From Ligula intestinalis (Eukaryota > Platyhelminthes > Cestoda > Diphyllobothriidea > Diphyllobothriidae), in NCBI GenBank assembly GCA_036362985.1, contig JAYGXS010000007.1, positions 10,444,345-10,508,344 of the forward strand: a stretch of 64,000 nucleotides of DNA. Direction: 5' to 3'. Every line of letters starts with the position of its first letter. Within the stretch, counting starts at the first letter, position 1. Made by a program: the position numbers and the translations under genes. Under the pieces are notes generated by a model. It was not told the DNA's origin. It did no database searches and saw only the letters and a list, made by a program, of their open reading frames with translations. Positions 10,018-25,000 of this stretch are shown in pieces.

Positions 10018-13000
10018 CTATGATTCGCCAGAAGGAGTAAATTGTGAAAGATTCAAGAAACTACGCGACATGTCTACAGTACTACTTACAATAATTAAGT
10101 ACAAGTTGTTTTTTTTATATTTACGGGTTCAGGCTTTGTATGTACTGATAAAATCCCCTTATTGATATTCTTCATATACACACGAAATTTATAAACACTT
10201 TCTTGACAAACACAAGATAAAAAAGCGTCGGCCTATTCTCTCCCTAATAAAACCGAATTGAACTAAACCGAGTATCCATGGCGCGATGGCTGGGGATGTG
10301 AGCATGAGTGAAATATGGTTATATAGGCGGAAAATTGTGGAATTAGAACAGAAACCAGCAATAATTATGGGCGGTGCCAAATATCTATGAGAACGGGGAA
10401 AAGCATTCACTTGTGCGAGCAAACTACCAATAGACACTACCAGTGTAAAACGGTAAAATAAATAAAACTGATATCAAGGCAACTGTCCTATATCAAGGGG
10501 AATTCTGAACAGACCTCCCATTACATTAGTTCAATCGCTTATTTCAAACAGATCGTCTTATCAGAGATCTTGTCTGCAGCTCTACGTTTGCTCTCGTGAA
10601 ACACACCCTGAGAGGTACATAAGAGTTTGGTAAATTACGGCCATCTGAGTTCAACTAGTGACTCACTAAAGACGGCTATTGTCCGCTTCAGCGCGACGAA
10701 TCCACTGGAGTTAGCCAGGCAAAAGTTGCTCACTCGGTCATGAGGTGGCGTCACGCAGCAACGTTCCGTCTAGTCCAACCTGGACATAACATTTTGTATG
10801 GCGGCGAAGAGCCAAGTAGGCCAGCGGCAGTTCCACGTGACGATCTAATAACTCACAATACCTCATATGTGTTGAAAAACGTTCGGTGACTGCCTTGGGG
10901 CTCATTCTCGAGCCCCACCAGCAGCTGCAAAGCGGCTTGTATTCTAAGCGCATAGCTTGCTGGCGAAGACAAGGGAGACTGGAATGACCATTTCTGTCCC
11001 ACCCGAGCGGAAGTCCAACGCTCTTACCATCGAGCCACGGGCTCTTAGTCTTGTCGGCACAGTAAGCGCTATCAATCTTCCCACATTTGTAAGCCTGTCA
11101 TACCATGTGGCTACTACAATGTACGGCTAATGGGGACGGAAGATAAGGAGTGGGGTAGAACTCACGCGAGCCATCCTTTGCGCCTCAGCGATGTCACTGT
11201 CAGACTCAGAATCCGTGGACATCAGGGCCTGTACGTCATCCTCCTCCTCGTCGGCGTACGCCGCAGTATCAAATACCGCAGCTACCTGGCGCTTTCTGCT
11301 GGACCCGGCCTGACTGGCGCAGGCATATGGCAGCACATGAGAGGACTTGTTGTAGGCACGAGTTAAGGCGGCTTTGACCTGCAAGGGTGGAAAAAGGCCA
11401 GATGAGGGAACTTACAGGAACACGATTGTACTGTAGTTATCGTTAAAAATCACTTAGAGATGACATAAAGGCAAAAGTAGCTTCTGTAGGCCCACTCGTT
11501 AATCCCTAATCCCTGCATGTTTTCCTACGAAAACCGTTGGTGGTTATAGGGTTTTATGGGTGGGGAATTAGGACACGCGGTGGAATACATACTGAAATAA
11601 ATGCTAAATGAATTTTTATTTTATTGTATTTAGAAATGTTGTTGATTTATGTCTGTAGATTTTCCTACTCTATATTATTATTTAACTTATTGCGGAAAAA
11701 CCCGATTATCAAATTGCAGGTTTTTTGAATTTCCCGAAAAACTGAAATGGTGGTTAGGATGTCGTCTACTTCAACTTACCTAAGGTCCAACTTACCGTTT
11801 TGGAGTTAGATTAGTATAGTCCGCGGCACAAAGTGCCGCGCACACCTTCAATGTACATGCGGAATAACTAACTCCCCACGGCCGCGGGAAGCAGCTTCGA
11901 CTACATTTTTTTACTTTACACTTACTTCGAAAAATTTTATTCTATACCTATCCTATTTTCCCACCCCCCAAAACTCTTTAACCACCGTTTTTGCAGGACA
12001 AATGCTCGGAGTGGGCCTACATAAACTACACTTGCCCACAGTAATTGAGCCAATATGTCAGATTCAGAGTACAGAGTCAATTATTTTCAGAGTATACGAT
12101 ACAAATATACCAATAACCGTGCCCTACCTAATAAGATTTCCCCTCGTTTTGGGAACGAAATGCGTCTAGGGTGGTGGTACAGCGCGCCACCAAGATCCGA
12201 ATACCGTTTAAGCATTTTTAGGATGATCAGATGACCGATGCCTCTGAAATAAACTAGTGTTACCGTTCGATAAAACACTGTTGCAAACGACCAAATGTAC
12301 CCGGTGCAGACAAACACTTGACTGGCTTCGCTGGCAACCCTAAGCCCATTTTAATGAACTTCTGGCTGCTATCTGCGTATACAGGCAACAGCTATTCATC
12401 CAAATCGTGTTCGAGCACCATGTTGACAATTTGGTCTATACTGGGCTTGCTTCTTGCAATGAAAGTACCGTTGACAATATTTTAATGATGATTTTTATGT
12501 AGACTGCATATCGCTGTATTTTGGGTCTAATTATGCGTAAAATAGGATTTCCAAAAACAATGTCTACAACCCTTAAAAGTATTGAGCAAATATAGGGGCA
12601 AAACTAGCAGCATTTATGATCCTCATTCAAGAAGTCCCCCGACCTCCCTGTCAGAAAATATGTCCACACTCGATCGCTTGCTCATAAGTGCAGTTCAAGT
12701 TAGCGTGTTTCAGTTCCTTCTTCCTTCACAATACTGAAGCTACTAATTAGATTTTAGTAGCACATTTAACTAAAACGACGAAATATGTAGAATTTCATGG
12801 ATTCATGAGAAGTCACGACCTATTATTCATCGCATTGCCCTATGACTGATAACGCGCTAGGGAACTTTACCTCCTCTAGTACCCTAGGTCAGCGTTCCAT
12901 GCTTTCATTAACCTATCACTGTTCATCTCTCCTGGCACAGGATGGGTACATCCTGAAAGACAGATCGGTGTACAATTAACTGCTACATACTCCCGATCTT

Positions 13001-16000
13001 AAAAAACGACAAGATAGCCGACTCGTTGCTCAATGGTTAGAGCGCTTGCCTCTGACCGGAGAGACGTGGGTTCAAAACTCGAGTGTGGCAGCAATTTTAG
13101 CGGCTACACTAGAGTTGTCTAACCATAGCTGACGACGGCCATTAAAGCCAGAGATAGCTACTCTAGGGTCCTATGTCCTGTCGGAATACTACTATGATTT
13201 ATGTACATATATCGCGTGGAAAATGAGGAACTCTAAGACATTGGCTATTACCCCTATAGTAAACTGAAGTATGGACTGCACTATTGACAAGAGCAGACGA
13301 CGACTGGATATGTGGTCATGACAGTGATATGACTGTGACAGAAGGGGAAGTGGACAACCGTGATATGCTAAAATCAAGAAGAAAAAGCCTCTATCGCTGG
13401 GACAATATGTTTATTCGCCTGACATTTCGACATCCGACGCGGATTCATCATCAGGGACATGAATAGGAAACAGTAGCAGAAACCCCCAACGCCTACTCCT
13501 AGACCAACCCTAAATTATTCTGTTAACCACAACTCCCTAGCGACAACGCCTAACGGTATCACCTACTGTTTGCGTGGTATAAGCCTACCCAAAGGCAAGG
13601 TACAGCTAAATACCCAGACGTTACTCGAGAAGGGATTGGAGTTGACAACAAGAGCAGGGAAAGAAACGGCACGAGAAACAAAGAACATGCAAGACAGAAG
13701 CCTCATCAATCGCATGGGTGGGTACCTTGGAGTCCACTGCCTTCATAGGATTCGGCCGACCCTTCCATGTAGATAGTTCCAGAATGTTATCCATATCCTC
13801 GCGGAGCAGTTGGTAGGCATTTAGCATACCAAGTACGGAGTCGATATCGCCTATGGAAGAAAAGCAATGCGATTTAAGGAGTGATCAGAGGGCGCCGGAC
13901 CGTAGAACAGAGGGGGAACAATAGTCTTAAAGCTTTTTACCCCGCAAGATTGAATCGAGCCAGCGCAAACAGGCAGTTCAGTCAGTCAGTTAGTCGTATA
14001 TTTGAATCCACACGCGTTACTTGGTAGAGACGGAGATTGATAAATCTTCAAACAGGATCCATTAAATCATGCTATGTTTAATCCAAAAGTCCTTTACAGC
14101 TATATAAGACACAGCACGCGCAACAAAGATAGTACTTTCGTATTGCGAAGTGTCAAAGGCGTGGAAAGCTCAGGGGACAGGGATAAGGCTGAGCATCTCG
14201 CTCACATTTTCCGATCGGACCCGTCCTCTGCGAGCACGTAGTTGAAGTATATTTTTTAAATCTTGCTCTCTAATCCATACATTTCCCAATTATTTTGCTA
14301 CCCAAAGGCGTCCAGCCATCCTTCCCCTCAATAAAAGTGAATTCAGCACGGTTTTAGCAGCGACGCATGAAATGCACGATTAGTTTACGGTATTTACCAA
14401 TCGGCTATTTACTCGCTGAGATATCACACGATGAAAGCAGCTTATTTATTACCTTCAGTTCAACAATTTTGGAGTTATCCACGTCTACCTCCAGTTGAAT
14501 CCTGTATGACCCACACACTATTGTCCCCTTTCCCCGGTCCACAGCTCACTACGAATGCTTTCCCCCAAGAATGCTGGCCGTTCTCCCCCCTTTTGTTCAA
14601 GGCTCTTGGTCTAGACATCAGGGTGTTTGCGCGTGACTGACTGAAAACCTCTTAACACACACGCGTGTCCGAAACGGTTGCGGCCGCCAAAAGTGCCACC
14701 TGAATACGCCATTTTCCCCTCTCAGCCAACAAAGGAAAGCTGGCTGGTACTTAGCAAATGCAGAGTTTAAAAAAGCGCCACGATTGATTAACCTGAAGGT
14801 TGTGGCGGACAGCCACAATGCCTAACCCTCCTCCTCCTCCGTTGTCCAAGGCTCGCTGTCCCAGAGTCATGTCGTCAAAAAAACGACTGTTACAATGCTT
14901 TCTTTCATTGGCACCCCCGTCCCCCGAGGCTCGACCTCGCGGTCCCGACAGTTGACCTCAACTTGTTCACTTACGCACATACCCGCGCGTCCAAATAAGA
15001 ACGCCTGCCTAAGTGCCACTTGAATACACCACCCCTCGGCGGATGCAGCAAGGGCCTCTACAGGCGAAATCCGCTCGGGCAACTGCAACAAACCAATGAC
15101 AGAACACTTGAACTCGCTTCACAGTCATGTAAAAGCAACTGTCATCACCCCACATAACACTCAGTCGACACTCTCAAGCCACTGCTACCTGAGACAGCAA
15201 CTCAGGGTTCTGTAGACAACAAAATCCTCAATCTGGTGACTCTTGCCTTTTTCCCCCAACCTGAAATTCGATCTGATGATTGTAGTGATCTAGGCGCAAC
15301 CATTACATAGACCCCTACAAGGTTTCAGCAAGATATATACATTAGTAGGGAGTCGTAAATAGTCAACGCACGCACACCGGATAAGGGCTAGCAACGGGTG
15401 CATCCAAACCAATGAAGTCATTTGGATAAAGCAGAAAGAGGGACAGAACGCACCTTCCTTGAGAGGGGCTGTCATGCGAAAGGCGAAGGGATTGACATAG
15501 TCCAGCATAATACAACGCCCATCCGAGGCACCGCCATGCGTAGAAAGACGGAGATGAGTGCTCAGTTCCGACAACAGCCGAGCGTTCTTGCCCTGAGTGG
15601 AGTTGCGACCGAACCAGGTGGGAAAACCGGTGCCAGCGGGCCCCCCAGGCAGGGGTCCCCGCAGAAGGCGGCCCGGGAGCAGACAGGCAAAAACACCCTG
15701 CACAGGCAACAGGGACCAGGCATTGCTCGATTGGATGACTCGGCTCACAATGTCACCGGTGGCAATGGCCTCGGAGGCTTTGGCCATAAGATCCAGAGTC
15801 ACATATGGATTACCCCTAGGAGGACAGAAAAGGCGGTTGCACACGTGGTGTTGAATGGGAACGCATATAAACAGGCTATTCAAACAACAAAGTAGTAATT
15901 TTAACATCCACTTGAATGCTTAGTACACCTTTCTACCTGAGAAGAAGACGACGCAATCGCTCGGACAACAATTTTACTCGCATGGCGTTTCGAGATCCGT

Positions 16001-19000
16001 CGTGGATTCATCATCAGACACATAAGAAATAGCAGATAAGGGTTGCTATTGGCATTGATGATGAATCCGCGACGGATCTTATGACGTCAGGCAAATAAAA
16101 ATGTTGTCCCAGCGATCGAGTTGTCATCTTCTCAATTACTTCCTGAGACCCACATGATCCCTTGTTTTGGCACCTTTCTACCTCTCGGCTATTGGCTTGA
16201 ATCCCTAGCTTTTCTTAATGGTACGGTCCAATGTTGACAAAGGATCATTAATGTTACACCACATATATCTTTGCTTAAAAGGAACAGTCTTATAGGCAGG
16301 CAGGAAAAAGAGTTTAGGAAATGAACACTTTGTTCACACACGCCCCGAGCTTTCTGGAACATTCTGGCCTGTGGTGTGCCAGTCGTTGATTGACCTTTTT
16401 GCGTGAGCATCCCTTCGCGGGAAAAGTTGGAATGTTTGACCGGCTCTTGATTAGGCCACACTCATCAGCAGAGGTATCAGATGTACTCTATGCTGCAACA
16501 TGCGCTGTTCGCTTTAACGTCTGGCGGCTTGACCTACTGTACCTTGTGGGGTTGCGACGTACATCCACAGCAGATCAACCGTGGGCGGCGAATGCAGTGG
16601 CAGTGCTCGAGACCCTGAAGTTAGCCACTCCTGACTGTCAATAGTTGCACTTTATGTCGATTTAATCAGGTTTTCACAATTTCTTACTGCTTCAGACACC
16701 ATAGAGGGTAAGGAAGGCTCAATAAGAGGTCAAAGTCGTACGTACCTCTTAGAGATGACGGCAGACATTCTGGACGACCAGCTAGTATGCTAATATGCAC
16801 CAAAAGGCACCGGCCGATTCCGACTAGGTCGACCCTGTGCCCCCCGGCAGGGCGGAAAACTCGCATCCCGATTATTTTATAGTGATACTAGACTTGCTCT
16901 AAATCTACCAAACTCTCCGTTTCCTCATCTGCCTTGGTGCAGGATGTCAGGACAGAGACCAGAGGCGACGGCATCGAGGCCGGATCGCTGGCATAGCGTG
17001 AGTGTGCATATGAGCAAGCGGCATTTGTTATAGTTGCGCATCCCGAACAACGTCTGCCGTGCACTTAGCGAGGCTCCCGTTATAAACCGAAGCATTTACC
17101 ACGTCCCCCCAGGCAAGGTCACACGGAGTAATCCTGTATGTGAATGGGAGATCTGAAGCCATAGGTCGGGAGCCTCCCGTTAGGACGGCACAGAACGTGA
17201 GTCAACAGTCTTGCCGTCCTGGGGTTAGGATAACACAGAAACCCCTACACGCGAAAGAGCGCAGGCACAAACACCCGTGCGCACGCGTAAAAGCACTGCT
17301 AGGTTGTGTGACCCGAAAGGGCCCACATCACCCGATGGTTGCCCGAATAGGCCGCTCACGCATGGACCAATAAGAAGAGACAAAACGGACAAACGCTCCT
17401 TATCCTTAAATACGATGTCGCAGACAGAATTCCGGACTAGCTGCGGACGGGCACACGCGCAGAGTTTGATGCCCACGCAGAAGCTGTTAAAATAAACTGT
17501 CTTCTGCTAATCTGTCTGTCTTCTACTTCAAACATACAACTGGGGGGACAAAACACCTCCATGCCTATGGTAGTCTCTGGGCCAAGTTAACGAAAACAAA
17601 GGATGTAAGGAGGGGGGGGGAAGGCGGAGACTGTCATAAAATTGCCTACTTTGCATTAAGTGGTCGAACATTGACGTAGTTCTCCTGGACAAATAGCGGT
17701 CCCAGACTATAGTCCTGGAAAAAGAGATCCAGGGAGTCGGCAAATGAGGCGGGCCCTGTCTTGCCGGCCCCACCGTCGGGCGAGAAGACCTTACGAATGA
17801 CGTCAAAGGGTCCCAACCGAAGGTTCTTTTGGGCTCCGGCGGCACCAAGGCTGATCTCCTTGTCTGCCGCTGTACCGTCAGTGCACCACATCTGGACTGA
17901 GTTTATTACCTGCAACGGACAGAAACAGGAAGAAATGGGACGGTAAAAGGGAAAGTAAATACATCTCACTCACAGGGCGAGCATACGTTTTACTCCTACG
18001 GACTGGGCTGCTGAGATTGTAAAATAAATACGTGACAAAAAAGCCCATAAGGGCAACAAACAGGCGACATAGTCTTAAACGGAAGAGTTATAATCCGCAG
18101 CGGAGGCTCTAGACTGACTGGGCTCTTTCAGTGACTTCAAATATTTGCAAGAAAAGTGTGTTTAATTCCTTGGGGTTTGGGCTGCGTATACATTAACTTC
18201 AGTTTCTTGGCTGCGTGGAATTAGGCTAAACAGCGCACAGAAAGGACACAGTAAGATCAAAAGACAAAATAATTACATCTGACACACAAGGCACTCCAGG
18301 CTGGAGTACGAATGGGTAAATAGATTTCATCAAAAGTGAAAATTCTTATATGGTCTCTGTTATTATGTTAGTTTGGAACTCTCCACATCCGTTATCCAAC
18401 GAAATTCCCGTCCGACCTACAAAAATTATTGTTTAAACTCCTACCTTGAACGCTGGCCGCTCTCCCTCACCCAAACGCACATGACTGGATACTGACCGCA
18501 CTCGGTCTCCACCCCTCCTTTGATTTTCACATTTAAACTTTCACGTTTCCCATGGAGACCACTATGAACTGACATGGCGGGAGCAAGCCATATTTCCGTT
18601 CTCCCCTCCCTCTTTTTGACCCAGTTACCGCGTCTACTCTGAGAACCACTCGTGCAACCACCCTGCTGGTGTTGTCAGACCAACGAGAGCCCACAGAAAC
18701 TGCCCCTTGAAATTATATGAAAGCAGAACCACCCCCTTGACCAACGTCCTTCACTCTTGACTTGGAGTATCCATTGTTGAGTTTTGTACACTTTATCTGT
18801 TACTATTATTGCCTAATATTACCGTACCACCTTGATAGCTGTTATCACTGGTTTTGGCGTACGCGTGACTGCCAGAAACAGTAGGAGAACTCAAGGGACG
18901 AAACAGTCTCTGAACAGGACACGCAAAGAGGAAGGCCTGTAGTGACCTTTAAGCGCCTTTCACCTCCGACACAAAGGCACACATGAGGTCACGTGATTGC

Positions 19001-22000
19001 AAGTTTCGACCCACCTCTGGGACAGCCAATCACAGATGCCGAGAACTGCGCCAACACCCAATCTCTCACGGTGGGTCTAGTAAGTGCGCATGCACCAGCC
19101 TGCTTGTCTGGCCAATTCAGTTTGGCCAAGCATCTCCCTGCGGCTTATTCTCATAGCACATCACTGTGATGACTGCCACACACGCTGGATGTCACCCCCT
19201 TCGGGAGCGGACGCGCGCTCGTCGGACAATCAACTTTCCCCTCCAACTCCTCCTCCTCCCCCCACCTGGCGTCTAATTTCTTATCTTCCCTGGCGGGGGT
19301 TTTACTTATCAGCTTAAGCCACTGCGATAAACGGAGCCCCAAAAGACGACAAAGCACAGCACGCGGAAAGGTTGAACAAGTGAGTACTAATCGACACACG
19401 CGAAAGCATCCCTTGGATGCATTGGAGTCAATAATCATACCGAAAGGCACTATACAATTGAAAGCATCCCAATTTTCCATGCGACAGTCTAGATAGTTAT
19501 GAATTATGACTGCAATTCAAAGAGAACAGGTAAAAGCACTGCTTAATATAAACTACGGCCTCGTCCTGTACCATCTAAATGGTTTGTATAGGCCATTACC
19601 TACAAACTACTCATAGACACAAAAAAGATTCAATAAATTAATAACCCCTAGGCTATTAGCAATCGGAATAGCCCGGCAGCTAAATAAATGAAGATCCACA
19701 CAAAAGAAAAACAAAACTGTAGAATAATCTAGGAAGAGCACATACCTGACGCATGTCCTGATTGCTAGCGGCTATTATTTCCTCCAGGACCTGGTTGCCA
19801 ATGGTCACTGACTCTCGACAGGCCAAAGACAGCACAGCTGCCTTTATCTGTTCCATCCGAGGCCGATGGAAACGCAGGTCGAGGCAGTAGTTTGCCAGCG
19901 ACCTCACCTGCAAAAACCGAAGGCATAAAATGATTTGTGACACGAATTCTACTACTCAGATGTATTTAGTAGGATGTGTTTTGTAAGGTAAAGGTTACCT
20001 TTGGAGACTGGCGGTCGTTGCAGAGGCATATGATTGGAACCCTACTGGTCTTGATGACAGCGATGAGCTCTTGCATGCCACCACGGTCTTCGTTGCCTGC
20101 CATACCATCCACTTCGTCCATAATTAAAACATGTGAGCTCAGCTGCGAGGCGAGATCTGAAGGGAGAAAGACAATTTGAGCCATTGCAATTTGAGTAGGC
20201 TGCAAAACCGTGACACCAAGTGTCAGTATTAGTTTATTAAGGGAAAGATAGACAAACGCCTTTGAGCCCCCTAATGATAACAAGAGGGCCAGAAAATGCA
20301 CGGAGAAAATAGAGAAATAGAAAAAAATACGTCAATTACATGCGGACGGGCGAAAAGCGGAAAGCCGTTGGCTAAACTAAATAGTAATAAAACATGGCTA
20401 CTCGCTTAATGCAAGTAATATAGTAAGTATGCATAATTACCTTTTGCGGAGAACATGTTTGCCAGGCTTCGCATACCAAGAGCTTCTGAGACCTCCTCCT
20501 GAAGGCTTCGTTTAGAGCGCGTATCGGAGGCGTTCATTTCGATGGTAGCGAGAGAAAGTTCTGCGCAGACGACCATTGCCGCGGTTGTCTTGCCAATGCC
20601 CGGCGGACCAGATAGCAGGGCAGCTCGTGCCCAACTTCCGTTGTCTGAGGAGCTTCCGGAAGCCCATGGTGGCGCTGAAGAGTAGGCTTTTGCCTTAAGT
20701 CCTAAATGAAAAAAAACGAAATTGCAGTCTTCATAATTCGGACTAGTAGCAAGCAACCGCCTTACAGTAGTTCACTTCACAAGACCGAATATATGTTCTC
20801 ACTACTTGACTATCGTACGGCTGCGATCACGCCTGCTCTAGCCGACCTCGATGATTTCTTGAACCGTACCTCTGGACAGTGTAATCCATTCTCCGCGCCA
20901 TCAACGGACACAGAACACCATAGGTCCAAGAACCACTTCCAGGTCTTGACAAACTGTGTCGAGCAAGGTTCTGAGTTGACATTCTCTTCGCCGCGTCTAA
21001 TTGAGCAAGGGCGCCAGGTCGAGGATAGTAACACTGAGTTTATGAGGTGGACGATTAAGGTGTCAAAACCACCTCAGTCTGGGGAATGCTTGGAATTTTA
21101 TAGCAATTTATTTTGAGATAAGGTCAACATACTTTACTCGAAGGTTATTCAGCCATTGCTGAATACCCTTCGAGTAAAGTATGTACTTTCAGTCTTCGCT
21201 CATCTGCTCATCTGCTCATCGAGTAAAGTATGTACTTTCAGTTTTCGCTCATCTGCTATGCTCATGGCCCAACATTCGAGAAAGTACAGAAGGACAGACC
21301 GTACCGATGCACGGTATATGCGAACCTTTGTGAAAAGATAAATGCCATGTCAGGTTCCTAGACACTTTCGAAGGCTTCAGAAAACTCGACGAGCTGCATT
21401 GATTCGGGAGACAATGTCATTTTGTATTTGTAACTGTCTACTTCTTCGAGTTGACAATCACTAATCTCGAGAGGTACCTTCTCTTGAGCAGAGATGTAGT
21501 ATGCAAACACTTTGGCCTTTCCAGCATTTGTGGAAAAACCGACCGATTAGCGACCTTGTTCACGCAGGACACCATATACTGCAGATCATCTAAGCTCGAA
21601 GTGGGTAAGGCGATATCATCGGCGTAGTCGAGATCAGTCAACTGGCATATCGTCGTCGCGTCAGATCCATGCGGACAGTTTGAGGTTTGAGAGAACCCGG
21701 CGGACAGCATCGATTCAAGAGGTAGTGTCGTCTTTAAGTTGACTATCCAGCGGCAGCAGCCTTGCTTTGGACTACCTGAAACTACAGTGGAGCGTGGGGC
21801 AACGACCAGTTTCATCTACGATAATTTCAAGTAACAAACGAGCCACTCGCAAAACACTTGTTTCGACTGGCGAGCTCCTGCTCAGTATTAGCTAAAAGCC
21901 CAGACGCACATGGCTCGCCGGTAATCAGCCCTTGCGATTGGTCGGACTCATCAACCAGAAAGCGCTCAGGGAGAGCTTGTACTACTTGCCTGTACTTGTT

Positions 22001-25000
22001 ACGGCTGTGATCAAGACTAATCCAGCTGGCCTCGATGCCTCGGACGGTACCTCTCCATACGTGACGACTGGCGGAAGCCGATCTGATGAGCTCTATCCAG
22101 TTTCATTGACAGTGCTGGAGACCGAATACCGAAGGTCCGAAAACCACTTCCATGTGCTAACGGACTAAGTCAAGCGAGGTTTTGGGTTCACTCCCTCTTC
22201 GACGTTTCCAATTAGGTAACGGTTTCAAGTAGAGGGCACTGAGTTCTTGAGGTTGACGACGAATAAGGTATCGAAACCACCTCAGTCGTCTTTCCTGAAT
22301 GGCCTGGAATATCCTCGTGATTTTATCGCAGTGAGTGCGGGCTGTCTCATTTGAGACGAAATTAGTGTACTTCACTCGAAGGATGCTCCTCAGACAGTAG
22401 TGGTCAAAGACTCCCAGCTTACGTGCATTTTCCACGCGCATAGCCCAACATTCGCATCCGTATAGGAGAACGGACCGCAGAGATGCACGGTACACGCGGA
22501 TCTTTGTGGAAATAGAGATATCGCGTCGGGTCTATAGGCACCTCCGAAGGCTGGAGAAAACTCGTCGTGCTGCGTCAATTCGGGAAACAATGTCATCTTT
22601 ACTCGATCTATTCGGCAGAAACCTCGGTCCGAGGTATTTGAAACTGCCGACTTCTTCAAGTTGACAGCCACCAATTTCGAGAGGTGCCTTCTCTTGGGCA
22701 GCTGGAGGAGTCCACTGATGAGCCGGACCACTCGCTGCTGTGTCAAGCAGCGGCGGAATACCAAAGAAGCATGCATATCTGGGCTTTTACTTAAGTACGT
22801 GTGATACTAGAAGGATAAAAGAGGAAAAACATAATGTAGCTGCTGCCGCTTTACGACACTGGGGGGCTCGAACCTCGCCTGCAGCAAAGTCCGCCTGCCA
22901 AGAGGAGAGCCAGTTGAAACGGCGATTGGCTGGACTGGCAGGTCCGTTCTGCCTCCGTAGGCGCCCACGGGGAACAAACGGAGAAGAGCCACCAACGTTC
23001 TGGCACCCTCTACCGTACATTAAGAATGCATCGCTGCAGAGCTCGGCGTGAGTTTTGCTCATCGTCCGACAGCTACCATGCGTGCACGAGTCATGCAAAT
23101 CAAAGACCCGTTGGATGTAGGTGAGCAGTCTGGCATCATTTATCAGGTGCCATATCGCGGCTGTTCTTGCCATTTTACAGGGCAGACCGGGCGGCGACTT
23201 GGCTATCGAATAACGGAACACAAACGGGCAGTGTGGAAAGGCGACCCACAGTCCCATATCGGTACCCACACCTTGGAAGAAGGCCACCAATTCGAATTCT
23301 CGGGCACACGGATAATGGCACGAGCCAGTAATAAGACGACTTGTCGAGAACTGTTGGAGGCCTGGGTGCCAGATCCTGACTCCATCAACAAGCATGTGGA
23401 TATACCGCCATGTTACTTCCCCATTCATACTCGCAACCAGGAACAGCGGCCCAGTTTCCGTACAAACATGCAGGCTGCCACGTCAAGGTCACGCGCCATA
23501 ACTGCTGGGAGGCGCGTAGGGGACACACGAAAAGATGGCGTGAGATTGGACGGGGCGTGGGAATTGACCAATCACATGCGCCAACTCCCTTTCACTCCAT
23601 TTACGCGTAGCCAACGCTTGTTGTTTCTCACTTTCTCAGACGATGGCTTCTCCTGCGGAGTCGATAGCTCAGACGAATAAAATTATTGTTCCAGAGATCG
23701 CGTTTTCTTCTTCTTTAAAACAAAATTATAATTTCGCTGTTGCCGTTTCACGACACCAAGGGGCTCGAACCTCACCTGCTGCATAGTCCGCCTGCCAGGA
23801 GGAGAGCCAGTTGAAAAGGCGGTTCGCGGGACTGGCGGGTCCGTTCTGGCCCACCAGCTGGCGTCGCAGCTTTGGTCGATATTTCTCCACCCAGAGCGCA
23901 TTCGGCAGTATTCCCGATGGTGGCGGTTGGACATCAGGCTCCATCTTCTCCCGTGACCTTAGCACCACCGGACGATCGGTGAGGACTTTGGACGCAGAGG
24001 CGCTCTCAGTTGGGGGTGTAAACTTCTGCGGTGGCGATGATTTAAGCTTCAGTGAGGGCGTCAAGTGTGACTTGGAAACGGTCGCGGAGACAGACAACAA
24101 CTGGGGGGAGATAGCGTCAGCGATGATGAAGTCGTCATCGTCAAGACTGGGCGTGGACTCAGGCTTCCCGAAGCCAGCATACACCATGTTGAAGAATTGG
24201 TCCTCTGTGAGCTGTTTCACACCCAAATTTATAGCCTGGAAGAAAAAGGAAATATGAGTGATGGGCATTAAACCCCTTGGGATGGCGTACTGTCAGATTC
24301 GTACACGAAACATACGGGTGGCCCTGAACTATTACCATGTCTAATCCTAACCTTAACCTCCAAACCAATGGAATTTAGCATAAAGTCACCAATAGTACCA
24401 GGGAGGGGGTACAGATGTAAGTGCAGGACGAAAGTTGATAGGTCGAAGTCTATCAGTCACAGTAAAATTAATAAAACTACCAACAGGCAGCTGATGGTAG
24501 TATATACTTTAGTTACACGGCACACCTCTACGAAGACACAGATTACTAACTTCAAGTCCAGCCAGGTGCTTTCCCGATATTCAGATTTGGCTTCCTGAAG
24601 TCACATAAAAGTAGCGTTCGCCACTTCTCCCAATAACACGCGCGCGTTAGGCCTGCGTGGCATTGCTGTCGAAAGTTTGTTGTTCCCCACACTAGTCTAA
24701 TTATCCATGCTTGAAAAAACGATATGTATGCTCAAAATTATGAAGTATAAAGGAAAAAGGAAGTCAGTTCCAACAGAGTGGTCAAAGCTTGGAAGGGTCT
24801 GCCGCTAGACTTCATTATGACGCATCCGTTGAGGTTTTTAAGCGAAAGCTGAATCGATATAGTAGTGCGGTCCACAATACCACCCGACTAATATCAGCAT
24901 GACACCCGTACAGTTATAATTAGTATACTATATGCTATATTCCACTGTCGACGATCGTGGCGAGAACTTCTGTTTTTTGCCACCTTGCCGGCGGACTCTG

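Noticed and set aside
15422..15895. 157-codon plus-strand open frame
   Set aside because: Antisense of RFC1 exon 13; no domain of its own.
22787..23428. 213-codon minus-strand open frame
   Set aside because: A chimera of antisense PLE and the duplicated RFC1 boundary; no promoter or splice evidence for a gene.
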